DNA of 64,000 nucleotides from Pseudoips prasinana (taxonomy: Eukaryota > Arthropoda > Insecta > Lepidoptera > Nolidae): positions 4,216,001-4,280,000 of the forward strand of contig OX621256.1 of the NCBI GenBank assembly GCA_951640165.1, given 5' to 3'. Numbering within the stretch: position 1 is the stretch's first letter; the number at the start of each line of letters is the position of its first letter. Below the pieces are notes generated by a model. It was not told the DNA's origin and ran no database searches. It saw only the letters and a list, made by a program, of their open reading frames with translations. The position numbers were made by a program, and so were the translations under genes. Below, piece after piece: positions 10,660-21,179 of this stretch.

Positions 10660-11095
10660 TAGAAGCCGAAATAGGTAATTAGAATCGGCAGAGAAGCGTC
10701 GCGTCATGTTATCAGACAATCGCGATGACGTCATAATGACACGTTCTCGATTATATTTATTTTTTAGTCGTTTTGTAAAAGTAGCTGAAGTAAATAACTG
10801 TAAAGGCGATTGAGAGCACCTACATTTATATTTAAACGTTGCTTTTGCTTTTAAGAAGGTAATCTCGGTCAATATGTTTGCAACATGAATGTGTTAGATT
10901 CACAAAATAAATCGATCAAGGGCATTGAACCTGAGAACGTTTTATCATTTGTTTAGTAAGCGTCACTATCGACCATCATGGAAATATACCAAGTATTAGA
11001 CGAAATCTTTAATATAAGTTTGACAAATATATTAAACACACAATACAGATTAGTGCGGTATCCAATCTAAAAAATATTATTTTATGAAAAACCGA
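10660..11095. other. No recognised feature
   Basis: Flank of the tRNA gene. No coding frame or repeat was recognised. Confidence 0.4.
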
Positions 11096-11098
11096 CAT

Positions 11099-11300
11099 TT
11101 CTTTTTTTTTTTATTATTATTATTTACAAGGAATATACATTATAATCACTATCTTAATAGCATCCAAAAAACTACTGAGGTTTAAACCGGTGCCATAATG
11201 AGTCTCATAAATCTAATTTACCTACTCACTAACTACATACTCGTAATATACACAAATTATACATATACGCAAAAGGTTATAGTAGCGTATTCTAGGCATT
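11099..11300 (-). mobile_element. Possible LINE 3' tail
   Basis: Starts with a T-rich run plus (TTA)n and 'tttacaaggaatatacatta', like minus-strand LINE 3' ends elsewhere in the window. No second copy here confirms it. Confidence 0.3.
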
Positions 11301-11576
11301 AGTCAAGATCCATTTGCCCCATATTGAGCGAATTGTGAGAAAGAAAATGTAATTCGCCATTTTGTGAGGGAGAACTTGGAAACCATGTTGGATTTGAAAT
11401 TAATCATAGTGTTTTAGCATTCTACTGGTCAAGCCCTTTCATTATCAAATGAAAGGGAAATAGGGAAATACAACTCCCTCAATAGGTATGGGTATCAACC
11501 TCAGGTATCAACCCATAATTGTGTTAATAATATGTTATCCGCCATTTAGTTACGGCGGCCATCTTGAACCTAATTT

Positions 11577-11759
11577 ACATCAAATATAGCTAAGAACACT
11601 CCCGGCTAATACTCCTTTCAAACAAAAAAAAACTTGCGAGGTGTCAAGGGACACCCGGATGGAACGAAGTACAAAAAACCTGTATACACTCAACAAAAAT
11701 AATCGTCGCGACACCACACTGTTCAATGCGAAATAGAAATATCTGGCTTGCTTTCTATA

Positions 11760-11790
<31 letters not shown>

Positions 11791-12030
11791 GAAACATGCG
11801 CACGCCGCACAGCTGCAAAAAGTGTCGTGACAACTTTTCGTAAGAATTTTTTCCGTCTAGCCCCCTTTCACAACGCGCGATAAGGAACTTCGTTCCAATA
11901 AATGAAATCCAAATCGGTTCATCCGTTCAAGAGCCATGCCATGGATATGCCACATCGATACCACGGACAGACCCACTAAGACACATCAAACTCACACAAC
12001 CCCGTCGTTTTTGCGTCGGGGGTTAAAATA
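11577..12030 (-). repeat. Dispersed repeat with 'CCCCGTCGTTTTTGCG' end
   Basis: Holds 'acaccacactgttcaatgcg', a (GA)n/(CAGA)n tract, and 'catgcgcacgccgcacagct'. The same blocks occur inverted at 35108-35360 and 44457-44715. The right end 'cgtcgtttttgcgtcggggg' forms a short hairpin. Transposon class unresolved. Confidence 0.65.
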
Positions 12031-12149
12031 TCTATCCTTGTAATGTTTCTCAGTAGCTGCCACGTCATGCCTCCACGGTAAGGTTAAAATATATTGACGA
12101 TTCCACACAAATGTAATATTTTTATGGAATAAATGAATTTGAATCTTTG

Positions 12150-12250
12150 AATAAACGAGGCAAAAGAGATGGGCAAGGATCGTGACAAGTGGAAATCTGC
12201 TGTATCTGCCTACCACTCTGGGAAACAGGCGTGAGTCTATGTCCGTCCCA
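12150..12250 (+). pseudogene. LINE ORF C-terminal fragment
   Basis: Plus-strand reading gives NEAKEMGKDRDKWKSAV and then SAYHSGKQA-stop (12157-12239), followed by 'gtgagtctatgt'. The same C-terminus occurs inverted at 60891-61011. This is a short 5'-truncated copy of that non-LTR element. Confidence 0.65.
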
Positions 12251-12535
12251 TCCATCCAAAGTCAAGTCTATGTAAGTATAAAATGGTCCAACAGCTATCA
12301 AGCCAAGAAAGCTTCATCTAGGCGTACTACGGTTGTCATAAGTGGCGTATTATTTAAAGGCCTGTGCAGCTTTGTCGCTGCCACATTTAGATGCAAAATA
12401 GAATAGTTTTCTCTTTTAGCTTTATTTCTTGTAAAGGAAATTGTGTACTTTCGTTAAAATAGTCTATAAGTCGTTTATACGACTAAACTAATTTTAGTCT
12501 CAGTACATCTTTCTATAATATAGTGTAGCGTAGTA

Positions 12536-13100
12536 TCACACTAATATTATAAAGGCGAAAGTTTGTGAGTGTGTGAGTGTGTATACAACATGTAACGTAA
12601 TTAACGCACACCCTCAAATATCCCAATTAGAATATTATGTTGTAATCATAATACAAACACTGAATTTTTAATTTAACATGTATATGCATCATTATTTACT
12701 AAATTCGTTTCTTGGAATAAAGTCTATTTTTCTTTATTTTGTATTAAATGATGGAATTTGTATGAATACAAATAAAACTGCAATTTATAAGTCTTATTAC
12801 TTTGACTTACGGTCCATTTCAGTTGGTTTTGACTGTACAGGGTTGATATGACAATAATTTCCGTAGTTTTAATTATTTTGGAATAAAAAATTACCTATAT
12901 TAAAAATTATATAAATCGATTCAGTAAACGATTCTGAACAAACTATTTTCAGGAAGTGCGTTAATTACGTTAGATACATGTTGTATTTGTTACTCTTTCC
13001 GGCAAAAACTACCGGACGGATGTTGATGAAACTTTGTAGTAATATACCTTATGTATACGAAGTATCGTATAAAAAGAACAGGTATTACATAAAACTGTCA
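12536..13100 (+). mobile_element. Helitron interrupted by a MITE
   Basis: 'ctaatattataaaggcgaaa' and 'gtttgtgagtgtgtgag' at the left. After the MITE the body resumes at 12986 with 'tttgttactctttccggcaa' and 'gttgatgaaactttgtagta'. The 3' CTAG terminus is not preserved. Confidence 0.6.
12594..12985. mobile_element. TIR MITE in a Helitron
   Basis: Left TIR 'caacatgtaacgtaattaac' and right TIR 'gttaattacgttagatacat', with TA on both sides. Joining the Helitron flanks restores the usual 'gtgtgtatttgttactc' order. A fragment of the same family lies at 45586-45655. About 390 bp with no transposase ORF. Confidence 0.75.
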
Positions 13101-13166
13101 CTCTACTAAAATTGCGCGCTAATAGGCGCATAATTAATAGGCAGGTTCTAAAGTGTGGCTTATTCC

Positions 13167-13887
13167 GACGGTCACCGTAGCCTAGTTGGTAGTGCTCCTG
13201 CCTACGAAGCTGGTGGTCTTAGGTTCGAATCCCGGTAAGTGCAAATATTTGTGTGATGAGCACGAATATTTGTTTCTGAGTCATGGATGTTTTTAATGTA
13301 TATAAGTATTTAACTATCATTAAAAAAAAAAATTTAAACTGAAAGCAAAAGAAGACGAAAAAAGCAAGCCCGGAGTTTCTTTGTGACTTTCTTCTCCGGG
13401 TTGTCCACCTAGGTAGCTAGAGAAAGCCGCAGGCTAGCTAGGGTAGGTTCCTCAGCGGCGAGGATCGCTTTGGCCCATTAACGCGTGATCGGTGATCCCG
13501 TGCATGTGATCGCACCCTCATTTAGAATTTCGTCTTTTTGCTTTAGTCTTCCATTCTTTAATTTTAATATAGTAGAACTAAATTTCTAAATAATAGATTA
13601 GTTACATGTTATTTATTTAAGGATTTCAGAAAATATATGCGATAAAACAAACCGCACGGACTGACTAATTAATTTTTTTGTAACTTTTTACTATCCACTA
13701 TGTTTATGTACTGCATTGTGACCTTGACAAGTACAAGTGTATGTTAATACCCAAGTGCTGAATAAATTTCATTTCATTTCATATATAAGTATGTATATAG
13801 TCGCATGGTACCCATAGTACAAGCTTTGCTTAGTTTGGGGCTAGGATGATCTGTGTGACATTGTCCCTAGATATTATTATTATTATT
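13167..13887 (+). mobile_element. SINE-B, tRNA-derived, interrupted
   Basis: Head 'cggtcaccgtagcctagttg' and 'ggttcgaatcccggtaagtg'. The body resumes after 13782 with 'acccatagtacaagctttgc' and ends in an (ATT)n run near 13870-13887. The interruption is the LINE tail at 13321-13782. Confidence 0.75.
13321..13782 (+). mobile_element. LINE 3' end in SINE-B
   Basis: Ends with 'gtgctgaataaatttcattt' followed by an (ATTTC)n tail, and holds 'accttgacaagtacaagtgt'. A related piece is at 25419-25627. The upstream part includes a GC-rich block and a short inverted repeat ('gcaaaagaagacgaa' / 'ttcgtctttttgc'). Confidence 0.6.
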
Positions 13888-14612
13888 CGTACTCAACAAT
13901 TCGCGCCGGAACTAAATTGACGCATCTTAATATGCCCTGTCCTTTTCATAAGAACTATGTCAGAAAGAAATGCAATGATATAAATATCAGTTCCGTTGGT
14001 ATTGCGGGAAATCGGGTACAATACTTTTACGTGACGTTTACTAAAGTTCTGACATTCTCTGAGGTTCTGACTCTATAATTTGATTTAACGACTAGGAATT
14101 TTTACTGACTAGTAAAATATGCAGTTTTAAATTCGTAGTTACCATTTATTTAGGCTTGAGTGCATGAGTTGCAATTAAAAAACTAATAAAGCCATTAACT
14201 CAATACTTTCACAATAATAGGTGGTTATAAAAAATACTTAATTAGATTGTGACCCGCCCTGGCTTCGCACTGGTGGATAGATAAGAAAAACAAGGCATTC
14301 TTCTGCATGAAAATATTTAACTGAGTGTAGTTAGTTAAAGAGAAGATACTTTATATTGATTTCAAAGGGACATTTATTTCTCGGTGATTAGTCGTCCGTG
14401 GCGTGTCCGATTCGATGAATCAAAAATCACTACAATTGTGTCAAATTTGAAGTAGAGGAAAGAGAAGGAGAAGTATGTCAAGAAACGAACTAAAAGAGTC
14501 GCCTAATAAAGAGCTTCGTTTACACTCAGCTCAATAAATTACTATATTAAATTCATACTTTACGCTACATAATGCGCAATACAAAAAAAATGCATGTCTA
14601 AATTATATTAAA
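13888..14612. other. No clear feature
   Basis: Only 13895-14000 resembles sequence repeated at 15060-15135 ('tcttcataagaactcaa'-like). The rest shows no ORF or known repeat. Confidence 0.35.
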
Positions 14613-14784
14613 CTAGCTGTTCCCCGCGGTTTTACCTGTGTTAAACTTTATTCATTATAGCCTATATGTTATTTGGATATATAAGCTATATTACTACAAA
14701 GTTTCATCAAAATCCATTCGATAGTTTTTGCGTGAAAGAGTAACAAACATACACACTCAAAAACTTTCGCTTTTATAATAATAC
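14613..14784 (-). mobile_element. Short Helitron
   Basis: Starts with the 3' terminus in reverse ('ctagctgttccccgcggttt'), then 'attactacaaagtttcatca', and ends at 'actttcgcttttataata'. The TC end is slightly damaged. Confidence 0.7.
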
Positions 14785-14968
14785 AAGCTGTGCCCTGCGG
14801 TCATTAAACTTTATAAATTATAGCCTATGTGTTAATACAGGGTGTCCGCTAACTTCATACCAAATTTTATTAAAATCGCTCTAGCTGTTTAGCTGTGAAG
14901 AAGTAACAAACATACACATTCACACAGTCGCACACTCACAAACTTTCGCCTTTATAATATTAGTTTGA
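14785..14968 (-). mobile_element. Short Helitron, variant body
   Basis: 'agctgtgccctgcggtcatt' to 'actttcgcctttataatatt'. The middle differs from the neighbour ('ccaaattttattaaaatcgc'), as in copies at 15135 and 58217. It abuts the previous Helitron tail-to-head. Confidence 0.65.
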
Positions 14969-15134
14969 TGGTACCTTGTATGAAAAGAACAGGGCATACA
15001 TATAGCTATCAAACGCTAATATGTCTACAGAGTGCATAATTAATGGGCAGGTTCTAACGTGTAGCTTCTTCATAAGAACTCAATACCCACCTATGTTGCG
15101 CCTGATTTAAATGGACGCAACTAAAGATGACCTT

Positions 15135-15255
15135 TCCTTTGAAGAACGGCGTGTCAACTAACTCCATACCAAATTTTATTAAAATCACTCCAGCTGTTTA
15201 GACATGAAGGAATAACAAACATACACACTCACAAACTTTCGCGTTAGTAATATTT
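15135..15255 (-). mobile_element. Helitron fragment
   Basis: Variant body 'aaattttattaaaatcactc' through 'actttcgcgttagtaata'. The 3' hairpin end is missing. Confidence 0.55.
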
Positions 15256-15776
15256 GAGTGATACGATATTACGTTTGAGTATTTACACATTACACAGCTA
15301 TGTCAGTAACAAACATAAAGCCTTCCTGGTTCCGTGGTTACTTTAGCATATGGACGTTTGCTTCACTCGTACGTGACTCCTTTTATGAAAGGTTCCATAC
15401 TGGAGTCTCTTGGGAAAACTTACAGGGAGCTCATTCCACAGCCTAATCCTACATGAAAGGATGCCGCGTCACTGGAGATATCGACGCCAAACATTGGATT
15501 AACATGACTGATGATGATTGTTTACAAGTTTTAGAGAAAGAGGCTATATACATATGTATAGAGACGATTATTTGACATTCCATTTGTACACCCGTTCTTT
15601 TCAAACGAGACGTTAAGAGAAAGATTTAGTGACTTTTCAGTTATGTTGGCTTGGTTGGTAAATGCGTGCCTTTCACGCCGCAGGTCGTGGGTTCTATTCC
15701 CACCAGGACAGATATTTGTGTGCATGAACAATGAACATGTCTGTTTGTTCTGAGTCTGGGTATATTTAAGTATGTA

Positions 15777-16244
15777 CAGCAGGGCCTCGATGATCCGAAC
15801 ACCGAAAATTTATACCCTGTTCGGATGCACGAAGCGTTCGGATTATAGTATGTTAAAATTTTGAAAGGGATTTTTCGAAATAAAACAAAAATATTTTACA
15901 TTATAATGTGTTTATTGAAGTATGTACGTTAGATGTATGTTAGATACAATGCTATTAATCACACTTTTTTAAAGAATTCCAATATAGTGCTCTGACGAGT
16001 AGTATTTAGTGACATAGAAAATGCTTTATCCCTTAATTTACGTAACAGCATTTTTTCTGGAATAGAAATGTCGACTTCATCTGCCCATTCCAAACAAGTA
16101 TTTATTGTCTAAAACGCACTGCGTGGCACTGCGGGACAGAAGACAGAAGCTGTGAGAAATGGCGGTTGCGCAGGGGTAAGGGGGGTCTTTCGAATTATAG
16201 AGGCGTTCGGACGAGCTGGGGTACGGATTATCAAGGCCGTGCTG
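15777..16244. mobile_element. Pogo/Tigger-like DNA transposon remnant
   Basis: TIRs begin CAGCAGGGCCTCGATGATCC at the left and, reversed, CAGCACGGCCTTGATAATCC at the right. TA lies on both sides (15775-15776 and 16245-16246). Subterminal 'gttcggat' motifs are repeated, which is typical of pogo-type TIRs. At 468 bp it is a deletion derivative. It keeps the transposase C-terminus described separately. Confidence 0.8.
15959..16108 (-). pseudogene. Pogo-like transposase C-terminal tail
   Basis: A 49-codon minus-strand frame runs from a TAG at 16109-16111 to TGA at 15959-15961. It reads TCLEWADEVD, then MLLRKLRDKAF, and ends ILEFFKKV. The leucine/lysine-rich 'LRxLRDKA' segment and 'LxxFF' end fit the C-terminus of pogo/Tigger transposases, as recalled from the family pattern. 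The CENP-B-like DNA-binding domain and DDE core are deleted. It sits correctly inside matching TIRs. Confidence 0.6.
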
Positions 16245-16375
16245 TATTTACAAAAGACAAAATATTTACAACAGAAAAATATGTCATATTATTATATGAG
16301 TTATCTAGTTTCTTTAGCTCTTATTTTAGGATCTGATGGCCGTGTGAATAATGTTCCAGGATATTAGTATATAAA

Positions 16376-17069
16376 AAAGTTTAGTGATGTAAAAGGCAGA
16401 AACATCAGCAATATGACAGTTTTATTATTACGTATAGTGGCGCCGCCAGACTCAGGATATCTTGCACTTAAAATCTAAATATGGATATATTGCCCAAACA
16501 CGTCGTTTCGTTTACCTATTTAGTCTTAAAATGGCAATGTTATAATAACAATAAATTTCGAAATGCCATAATAATAATTTACAAATCAACAAAACAGGTG
16601 CTATAAACAAGAATGTAAAATTCTACCTGTCTAACTTAATTTCAACTTAACTAAGTATTACTTACAGTTCAAATTACCATGTCGTCAATTTCGTTCAGTT
16701 ATTGAACATGGATATACGGAAAAATGATCCTAATATTAAAGAAATAAAGGTTGAATTTATAATGAAACTGTCACCCTTATAATAAGACGAAATGTTTTCT
16801 TAAAGAAGTATGGTTCCGTGCGAGTGACTTTTGTGGGAATTCAGGGTTCCTTACGAGACGGAAGTAAGGAATTATGTTTATGGCGAGGGGGTGAGTGCGT
16901 TTAGTTAAATTCCCATATGTTGCGGATGGTTATCTGATTGTCTTTGCTATATTTTTCTTAGTATTTGAAGGGTGTGGGACGGTTTCTCTAAGAAATTCTA
17001 ATGTTATCATCTGAGGAATTAGTGTTCGTATGTTTTTTATTTTTACTTGTATCTGAATTTGCGAACTGA
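16376..17069. other. No recognised feature
   Basis: No supported ORF, RNA gene or repeat in this stretch. Confidence 0.4.
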
Positions 17070-17304
17070 AGTCACCGACATAGCCCTAAGAATTGCCAAG
17101 CTGAAGTGGCAGTGGGTATGGCACATACCTCGTAGAGCCGACGGCCTCTGGGGCAGAAAGGTTTTCGAGTGGTGAGTGGCGACCACGAACCGGAAAACGC
17201 AGCGTGGGCAGGCTCCCTACAAGATGGACCAATGATCTTGTGCGGGTCGCTGGAAATCGCTGGATGCGGATAGGGCAAAACCGGCAATTGTCGCGATCTT
17301 TATA
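17070..17304 (+). mobile_element. RTE 3' fragment without tail
   Basis: Matches the C-terminal coding end of the RTE ('gtcaccgacatagccctaag' to 'accggcaattgtcgcgatct') with a small duplication ('gagtggtgagtggcgacc'). It stops before the 3' terminus. It lies just upstream of a second RTE fragment in the same orientation. Confidence 0.75.
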
Positions 17305-17317
17305 ATAATTTTATGAA

Positions 17318-17892
17318 TATACGTATAGGCGACTCTGCACTCGAAGTTGTAGAGAACTATATTTACCTAGGACAGACCACCCAACTAGGTAGGTCCAACT
17401 TCCAGAAGGAGGTCAATCGTAGAATCCAACTCGGTTGGGCAGCGTTCGGGAAGCTACGTAACATCTTCTCGTCCAAAATACCGCAGTGTCTCAAGTAGAA
17501 AGTTTTCGACCAGTGTGTGTTGCCAGTGATGACTTACGGAACAGAGACGTGGTCGCTCACTATGGGCCTTATCAGGCGGCTCAAGGTGCTGAGGGATTGA
17601 ATCAGAAATGTCGAGATCCGCAGGCGAACCAGTCACCGATATAGCCCGAAGAATTGTAAAACTGAAGTGGCAGTGGGTGGGGCACATAGCTCGTAGAAGC
17701 GACGGCCGTTGGGGCAGAAAGGTTCTCGAGTGGCGACCACGAACCGGAAGACGCAGCGTGGGCATGATCTTGTGCGGGTCGCTGGAAACTGCTGGATGCG
17801 AATAGCGCAAGACCGGCAACTGTGGAGATCTTTGGGGGAGGCTTTTGTCCAGCAGTGGACGTCTTTCGGCTGATATGATGATGATGATGTAT
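17318..17892 (+). pseudogene. RTE LINE, 3' ~575 bp
   Basis: Reading from 17313 gives DSALEVVENYIYLGQTTQLG and GWAAFGKLRNIFSS, the RT C-terminal region of the 40-43 kb element. A TAG replaces a sense codon near 17495. A ~40-bp deletion removes the RAMERAMLG segment near 17590. The 3' end is intact ('ttttgtccagcagtggacgt', then (GAT)n at 17874-17890). Confidence 0.85.
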
Positions 17893-18018
17893 AGGCAAGG
17901 AAATGGCTTGACTTGTGCAATAAGCTGGTGAATGCTAGTTAAGATAGAAAGAAAGAGAGAGAGAGTTACGTTTCGTATATTGATGATTGTTCCAAGCCGA
18001 TTTCGGCTACAGCGACTG

Positions 18019-18366
18019 TTATTGGATATCATTGCGGGAGCTTAGCTGGTCGGCCCGCTCATGTGCCCTTAAGTGACTGCAATAACCAATCTTATTTCGA
18101 AAGGTTCGTGCACACAAAGCGCACGGTAGGACACCGTTGACGTAATTAAATTGTGTGGATGCAGGTGGTCTTGGTTTAAGTGCATCCCATTTGTCGTCGA
18201 GATCCGTCTTCCTCTGGTCTTCAAATTTTGTGGTCTTAGAATCGATTAGAAGTCTCCATTCCGGCTGACTCCGAGCAAGCGACTCCCACTTGGAGGGCTC
18301 TATTCGTATATTACTGTACGGGTAAGGGAGAGAGGCGCGACCACAGATTTTATTTCTCTCGATTCG
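18019..18366 (-). pseudogene. LINE ORF C-terminus with C2H2 finger
   Basis: An uninterrupted minus-strand frame without ATG ends at TAA (18019-18021). It contains WESLARSQPEWRLLI, a lysine/aspartate-rich stretch, and a classical C-x2-C-x12-H-x3-H finger near the C-terminus. It ends ERADQLSSRND-IQ. Several non-LTR LINE families end in a 'W..L' motif plus one zinc finger, so I read it as a 5'-truncated LINE. A host zinc-finger exon is the alternative. The segment 18300-18410 also resembles 43985-44090, so the real fragment may stop near 18300. Confidence 0.55.
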
Positions 18367-18955
18367 AATATCTCAGTTTTACTTCAGTCGTGTGGTCATT
18401 GTTTTTTTTATATTTATTGAAGTAAGCTTATTATTGCAAACAATAATCTGCCTTTTCCGGTGAAATACTGCCTTTAAATAGTTTTTAGCGTCATAAATGT
18501 TCTTTCCCAAACTGTTCACCAGCGTGGATTCTATAATAGCTAAACTGGAATTTTCATACTTACAAATCTCATATAAGTAATAATATATTAGCCCTTAAAG
18601 CGGGGAACAACAGCAGATATCACAAAGGGAAGCCCACCCATATTGATAACATATAGACATATTTGATAGCTGTATCATTATAACACTTTTTATTGCTATG
18701 ACTTTAACTTACGAATTATATAATGATAATTATGGTAGTATTACTATTAAGTAAATGCCATTATTAGTTTGTAAGTATTTCTATTCCTAATTAAATTCTT
18801 TTATCTTGCATTAACGTTGTCATCTTGTCTTTCTTTATTTCTGCTTCTTATCCATCCAAAGGTTGTCTGGAATAGATCGCTGACTGCGATAAAACCGCCT
18901 ATTGTACAATTTGCTTTCAATGTTTCCTATATTTTATTTGTAATTGGTGTGCAAA

Positions 18956-18996
18956 GTTAAGATACATAAATACACTTTGTATTTATGTATCTCAAC
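18956..18996. repeat. Short perfect palindrome
   Basis: 'gttaagatacataaatac' pairs with 'gtatttatgtatctcaac' around a 5-nt loop. Confidence 0.7.
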
Positions 18997-19061
18997 TTTA
19001 TCTTTATCATATAATTTTGGTCGGGGAATTAATTTGAACAGTGAGAAGGTATATTGGTTTT

Positions 19062-19274
19062 GGCAAACCCCTCCAAATAGCAACGTTAAAAAAACCTTTA
19101 GGTGAGGCCTATGTCCTGCTATGGAGGATAGCAGGCTGATGATGTGAGTGGGTCATTGGCCAAGCGACAGCAATCAACCGCAGGTAACGGTTTAGCAGGT
19201 AGGGATTTGAACACGCTACTGCTGCGTGTTCAAATCCCTACCTGCTAAACCGTTGCTATTTGGAGGGGTTTGCC
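19062..19274. repeat. Nested foldback with RTE tail inside
   Basis: Outer arms 'ggcaaacccctccaaatagc' (19062) and its complement ending at 19274. Inner arms 'ggtttagcaggtagggattt' and complement at 19190-19254. Removing 19087-19187, which carries an RTE-like 3' tail ('gaggcctatgtcctgctatg'), makes one long palindrome. Confidence 0.7.
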
Positions 19275-19725
19275 GTAGTCAACGCGCTTGACATGCGAGT
19301 TGGCAACACCAGTTAGGTGGTAGTTAGGAGAGATTTGGCGCCAACACGGAAAAAGACGCATCGAGGCGTGTAAATATGGTGGATTTTTAGACATAACATC
19401 TTCGACAACGTACACAAGTGGAGGAAAGTGCGATATTGCCGTGAATTGTGATTTTCCGTGTTGTAATCAAAACTCCATAAAAGCCTCTAGTAAAGTCTCC
19501 AGTACTTTACTGGGGTTGGACAAGGACTATGTATGACTTGACTGTGACGGACTTTACTTGTCAATGACGGAAATAAATGATATAAAAATATATTTACTGA
19601 AGGCTCATGAGGCCAAAGAAGCCAGAGCCGTAAAATGGAATTAAAAAAAAAAAGGTAGCTAGTACACAGGTGGCACTACTGCCCGATTATCCGGTGTATC
19701 CCTTAGTAGCCTTTTACGACACCAT

Positions 19726-19952
19726 CCTGTCAGCGAAAGTACGTCCACAGCTGGACAAAAGCCTCCCCAAAAATGGGAGGATATGCCATAATCGCCTCGC
19801 TAGACCAACGGGTTGGCGGTCGCAGTTTGATGGTCATAATTCACAGAAAAACGCTGCCCGTTCTCTGATAGGTATTCCCTCGGACGATTTCTACGACCCC
19901 CCACGGGATGACATGGGGTGATGATATTCTATGCAGTCACCACACAGTACAG
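19726..19952 (-). mobile_element. Internally deleted RTE derivative
   Basis: Left end is the RTE 3' terminus reversed ('gtccacagctggacaaaagc'). It then goes straight to 'ggttggcggtcgcagtttga' and the 5' terminus ('cccacgggatgacatggggt', 'gcagtcaccacacag'). Same composite as 4855-5052. Confidence 0.8.
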
Positions 19953-20343
19953 CGGGATGGTAAGCGGTGGCCCTTTTATTCTTTTAAAGTTATAAATAAA
20001 AAATACAAAAAAAGGATATTCCGTAAATATGCGGAATTACTCTTAGATGTTGTACAAGATTCGTATAATTACCTGCCCTTTATAAAAATAAATCCTTTAA
20101 TGTGCAATCATTTTATTTGCTACAATAGAACATCTGCAACTAGTATATTATACTTTTAGCGCTGTTTAAACAAAGCTTAATTGTCTAAGTGTAATTGGTT
20201 ACTAATACTTTTACTGCCAAAAGCACGATGAAAAGATTACAGCTTTGTCGGGTGGGAATTGTTTCAATTTCTTAAAAAATATTTGTATCAGCTTTTATTT
20301 GTTTTTCCATGTAACATAGTGTTTAAAGTAGTTTAGTATAATG

Positions 20344-20512
20344 ACCGGTTGACGTAGTTGGTAAATGCTTGCCTTTCACGACGGAGGTCGTGGGTTTCCA
20401 TTCAGGACAGATATTTGTGTGTATGTTTTATAACAGAAAAATAGTATATGTAACATATCAGTTATCAGCATTCCATAGTACAAGCTCCGCTTAGTTTGGG
20501 ATCAGATGCCAC
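20344..20512 (+). mobile_element. SINE-H, internally shortened
   Basis: Head 'gacgtagttggtaaatgctt' and body 'ccatagtacaagctccgctt' are present, with deletions in both. Confidence 0.65.
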
Positions 20513-20589
20513 TACTGATAAACATACTTATATATTTCGAAATAAAAAAATATCATCAATGAACATTAATTACAAAAATGTTTGTACGC

Positions 20590-20710
20590 TCGTCATACAT
20601 AGTGGAAGTTATCTTCCAAACGACTGCACCGAATTGGATAAATCTTTCTTCGTCTTCGTTACTCTTCTTTCTTTTATGTGTTCGTTATTGTCAGGAGAAG
20701 GTTTGTAGGA
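20590..20710 (-). repeat. Dispersed repeat F
   Basis: 'cttccaaacgactgcaccga' and 'gataaatctttctt' are the complement of blocks at 51060-51165, 60010-60095 and 60480-60570. Class unknown. Confidence 0.5.
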
Positions 20711-20850
20711 AAAATAAAATAGGATATTTAAAAATATCAGATACGTTAGTGTGCGGATGCCACAGAAGACTGGAAGACGATGATTTTTTGGTCGTTGTTA
20801 GTTCAGTACTATTTGCTTCGTCTTCGGAAGGAAATACGAAAAATGTTATA

Positions 20851-20962
20851 CAGACGCCAGCACATCCAGCTACTCCAATCTGTCAAATTTCATTTAAAGA
20901 TTTCAACTTGATCACATCGATAAAGTTGAAATCTGTAAAGTAGCTGGATGTGCTGGCGTCTG
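20851..20962. mobile_element. Palindromic MITE-P, copy 1
   Basis: TIRs CAGACGCCAGCACATCC and complement, flanked by TA (20849-20850, 20963-20964). 112 bp, almost wholly palindromic. The 121-codon plus ORF across it is not a gene. Confidence 0.85.
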
Positions 20963-21063
20963 TACATTACAAAGCATTAATATCATTATTAAACTATTAG
21001 ACTTTAGACAGTATAGACGCCTAAAAAATATCGCGGTACGAAATTCGCAGGGACAGCTAGTTT

Positions 21064-21170
21064 TAAATAAATTCCACTCAGACACAGAACCACATCAGAT
21101 AACATAAAGACTAGTCCTGGGTTGGGACCGAACCCACGACCTCTGGAGTTGCACTAGGGTCAGTAACTGG
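21064..21170 (-). mobile_element. tRNA-derived SINE fragment
   Basis: 'gaccgaacccacgacctctg' is a reversed B-box region next to 'cactcagacacagaacca'. Only head and early body survive. Confidence 0.5.
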
Positions 21171-21179
21171 GTAGTCAAT

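Larger units (their letters stand above)
15636..16375 (+). mobile_element. SINE-H split by a pogo-like element
   Basis: Head 'tggcttggttggtaaatgcg' and 'ggtcgtgggttctattccca' at the left. The body resumes at 16245 and ends at 'aatgttccaggatattagt'. The break contains the element at 15777-16244. Confidence 0.75.

Noticed and set aside
13167..13240. tRNA gene at SINE-B and other SINE heads
   Set aside because: A and B boxes are present but acceptor stems do not pair, and conserved SINE bodies follow.
20578..20943. 121-codon plus ORF
   Set aside because: Runs through repeat F and MITE-P. Reading frame is accidental.
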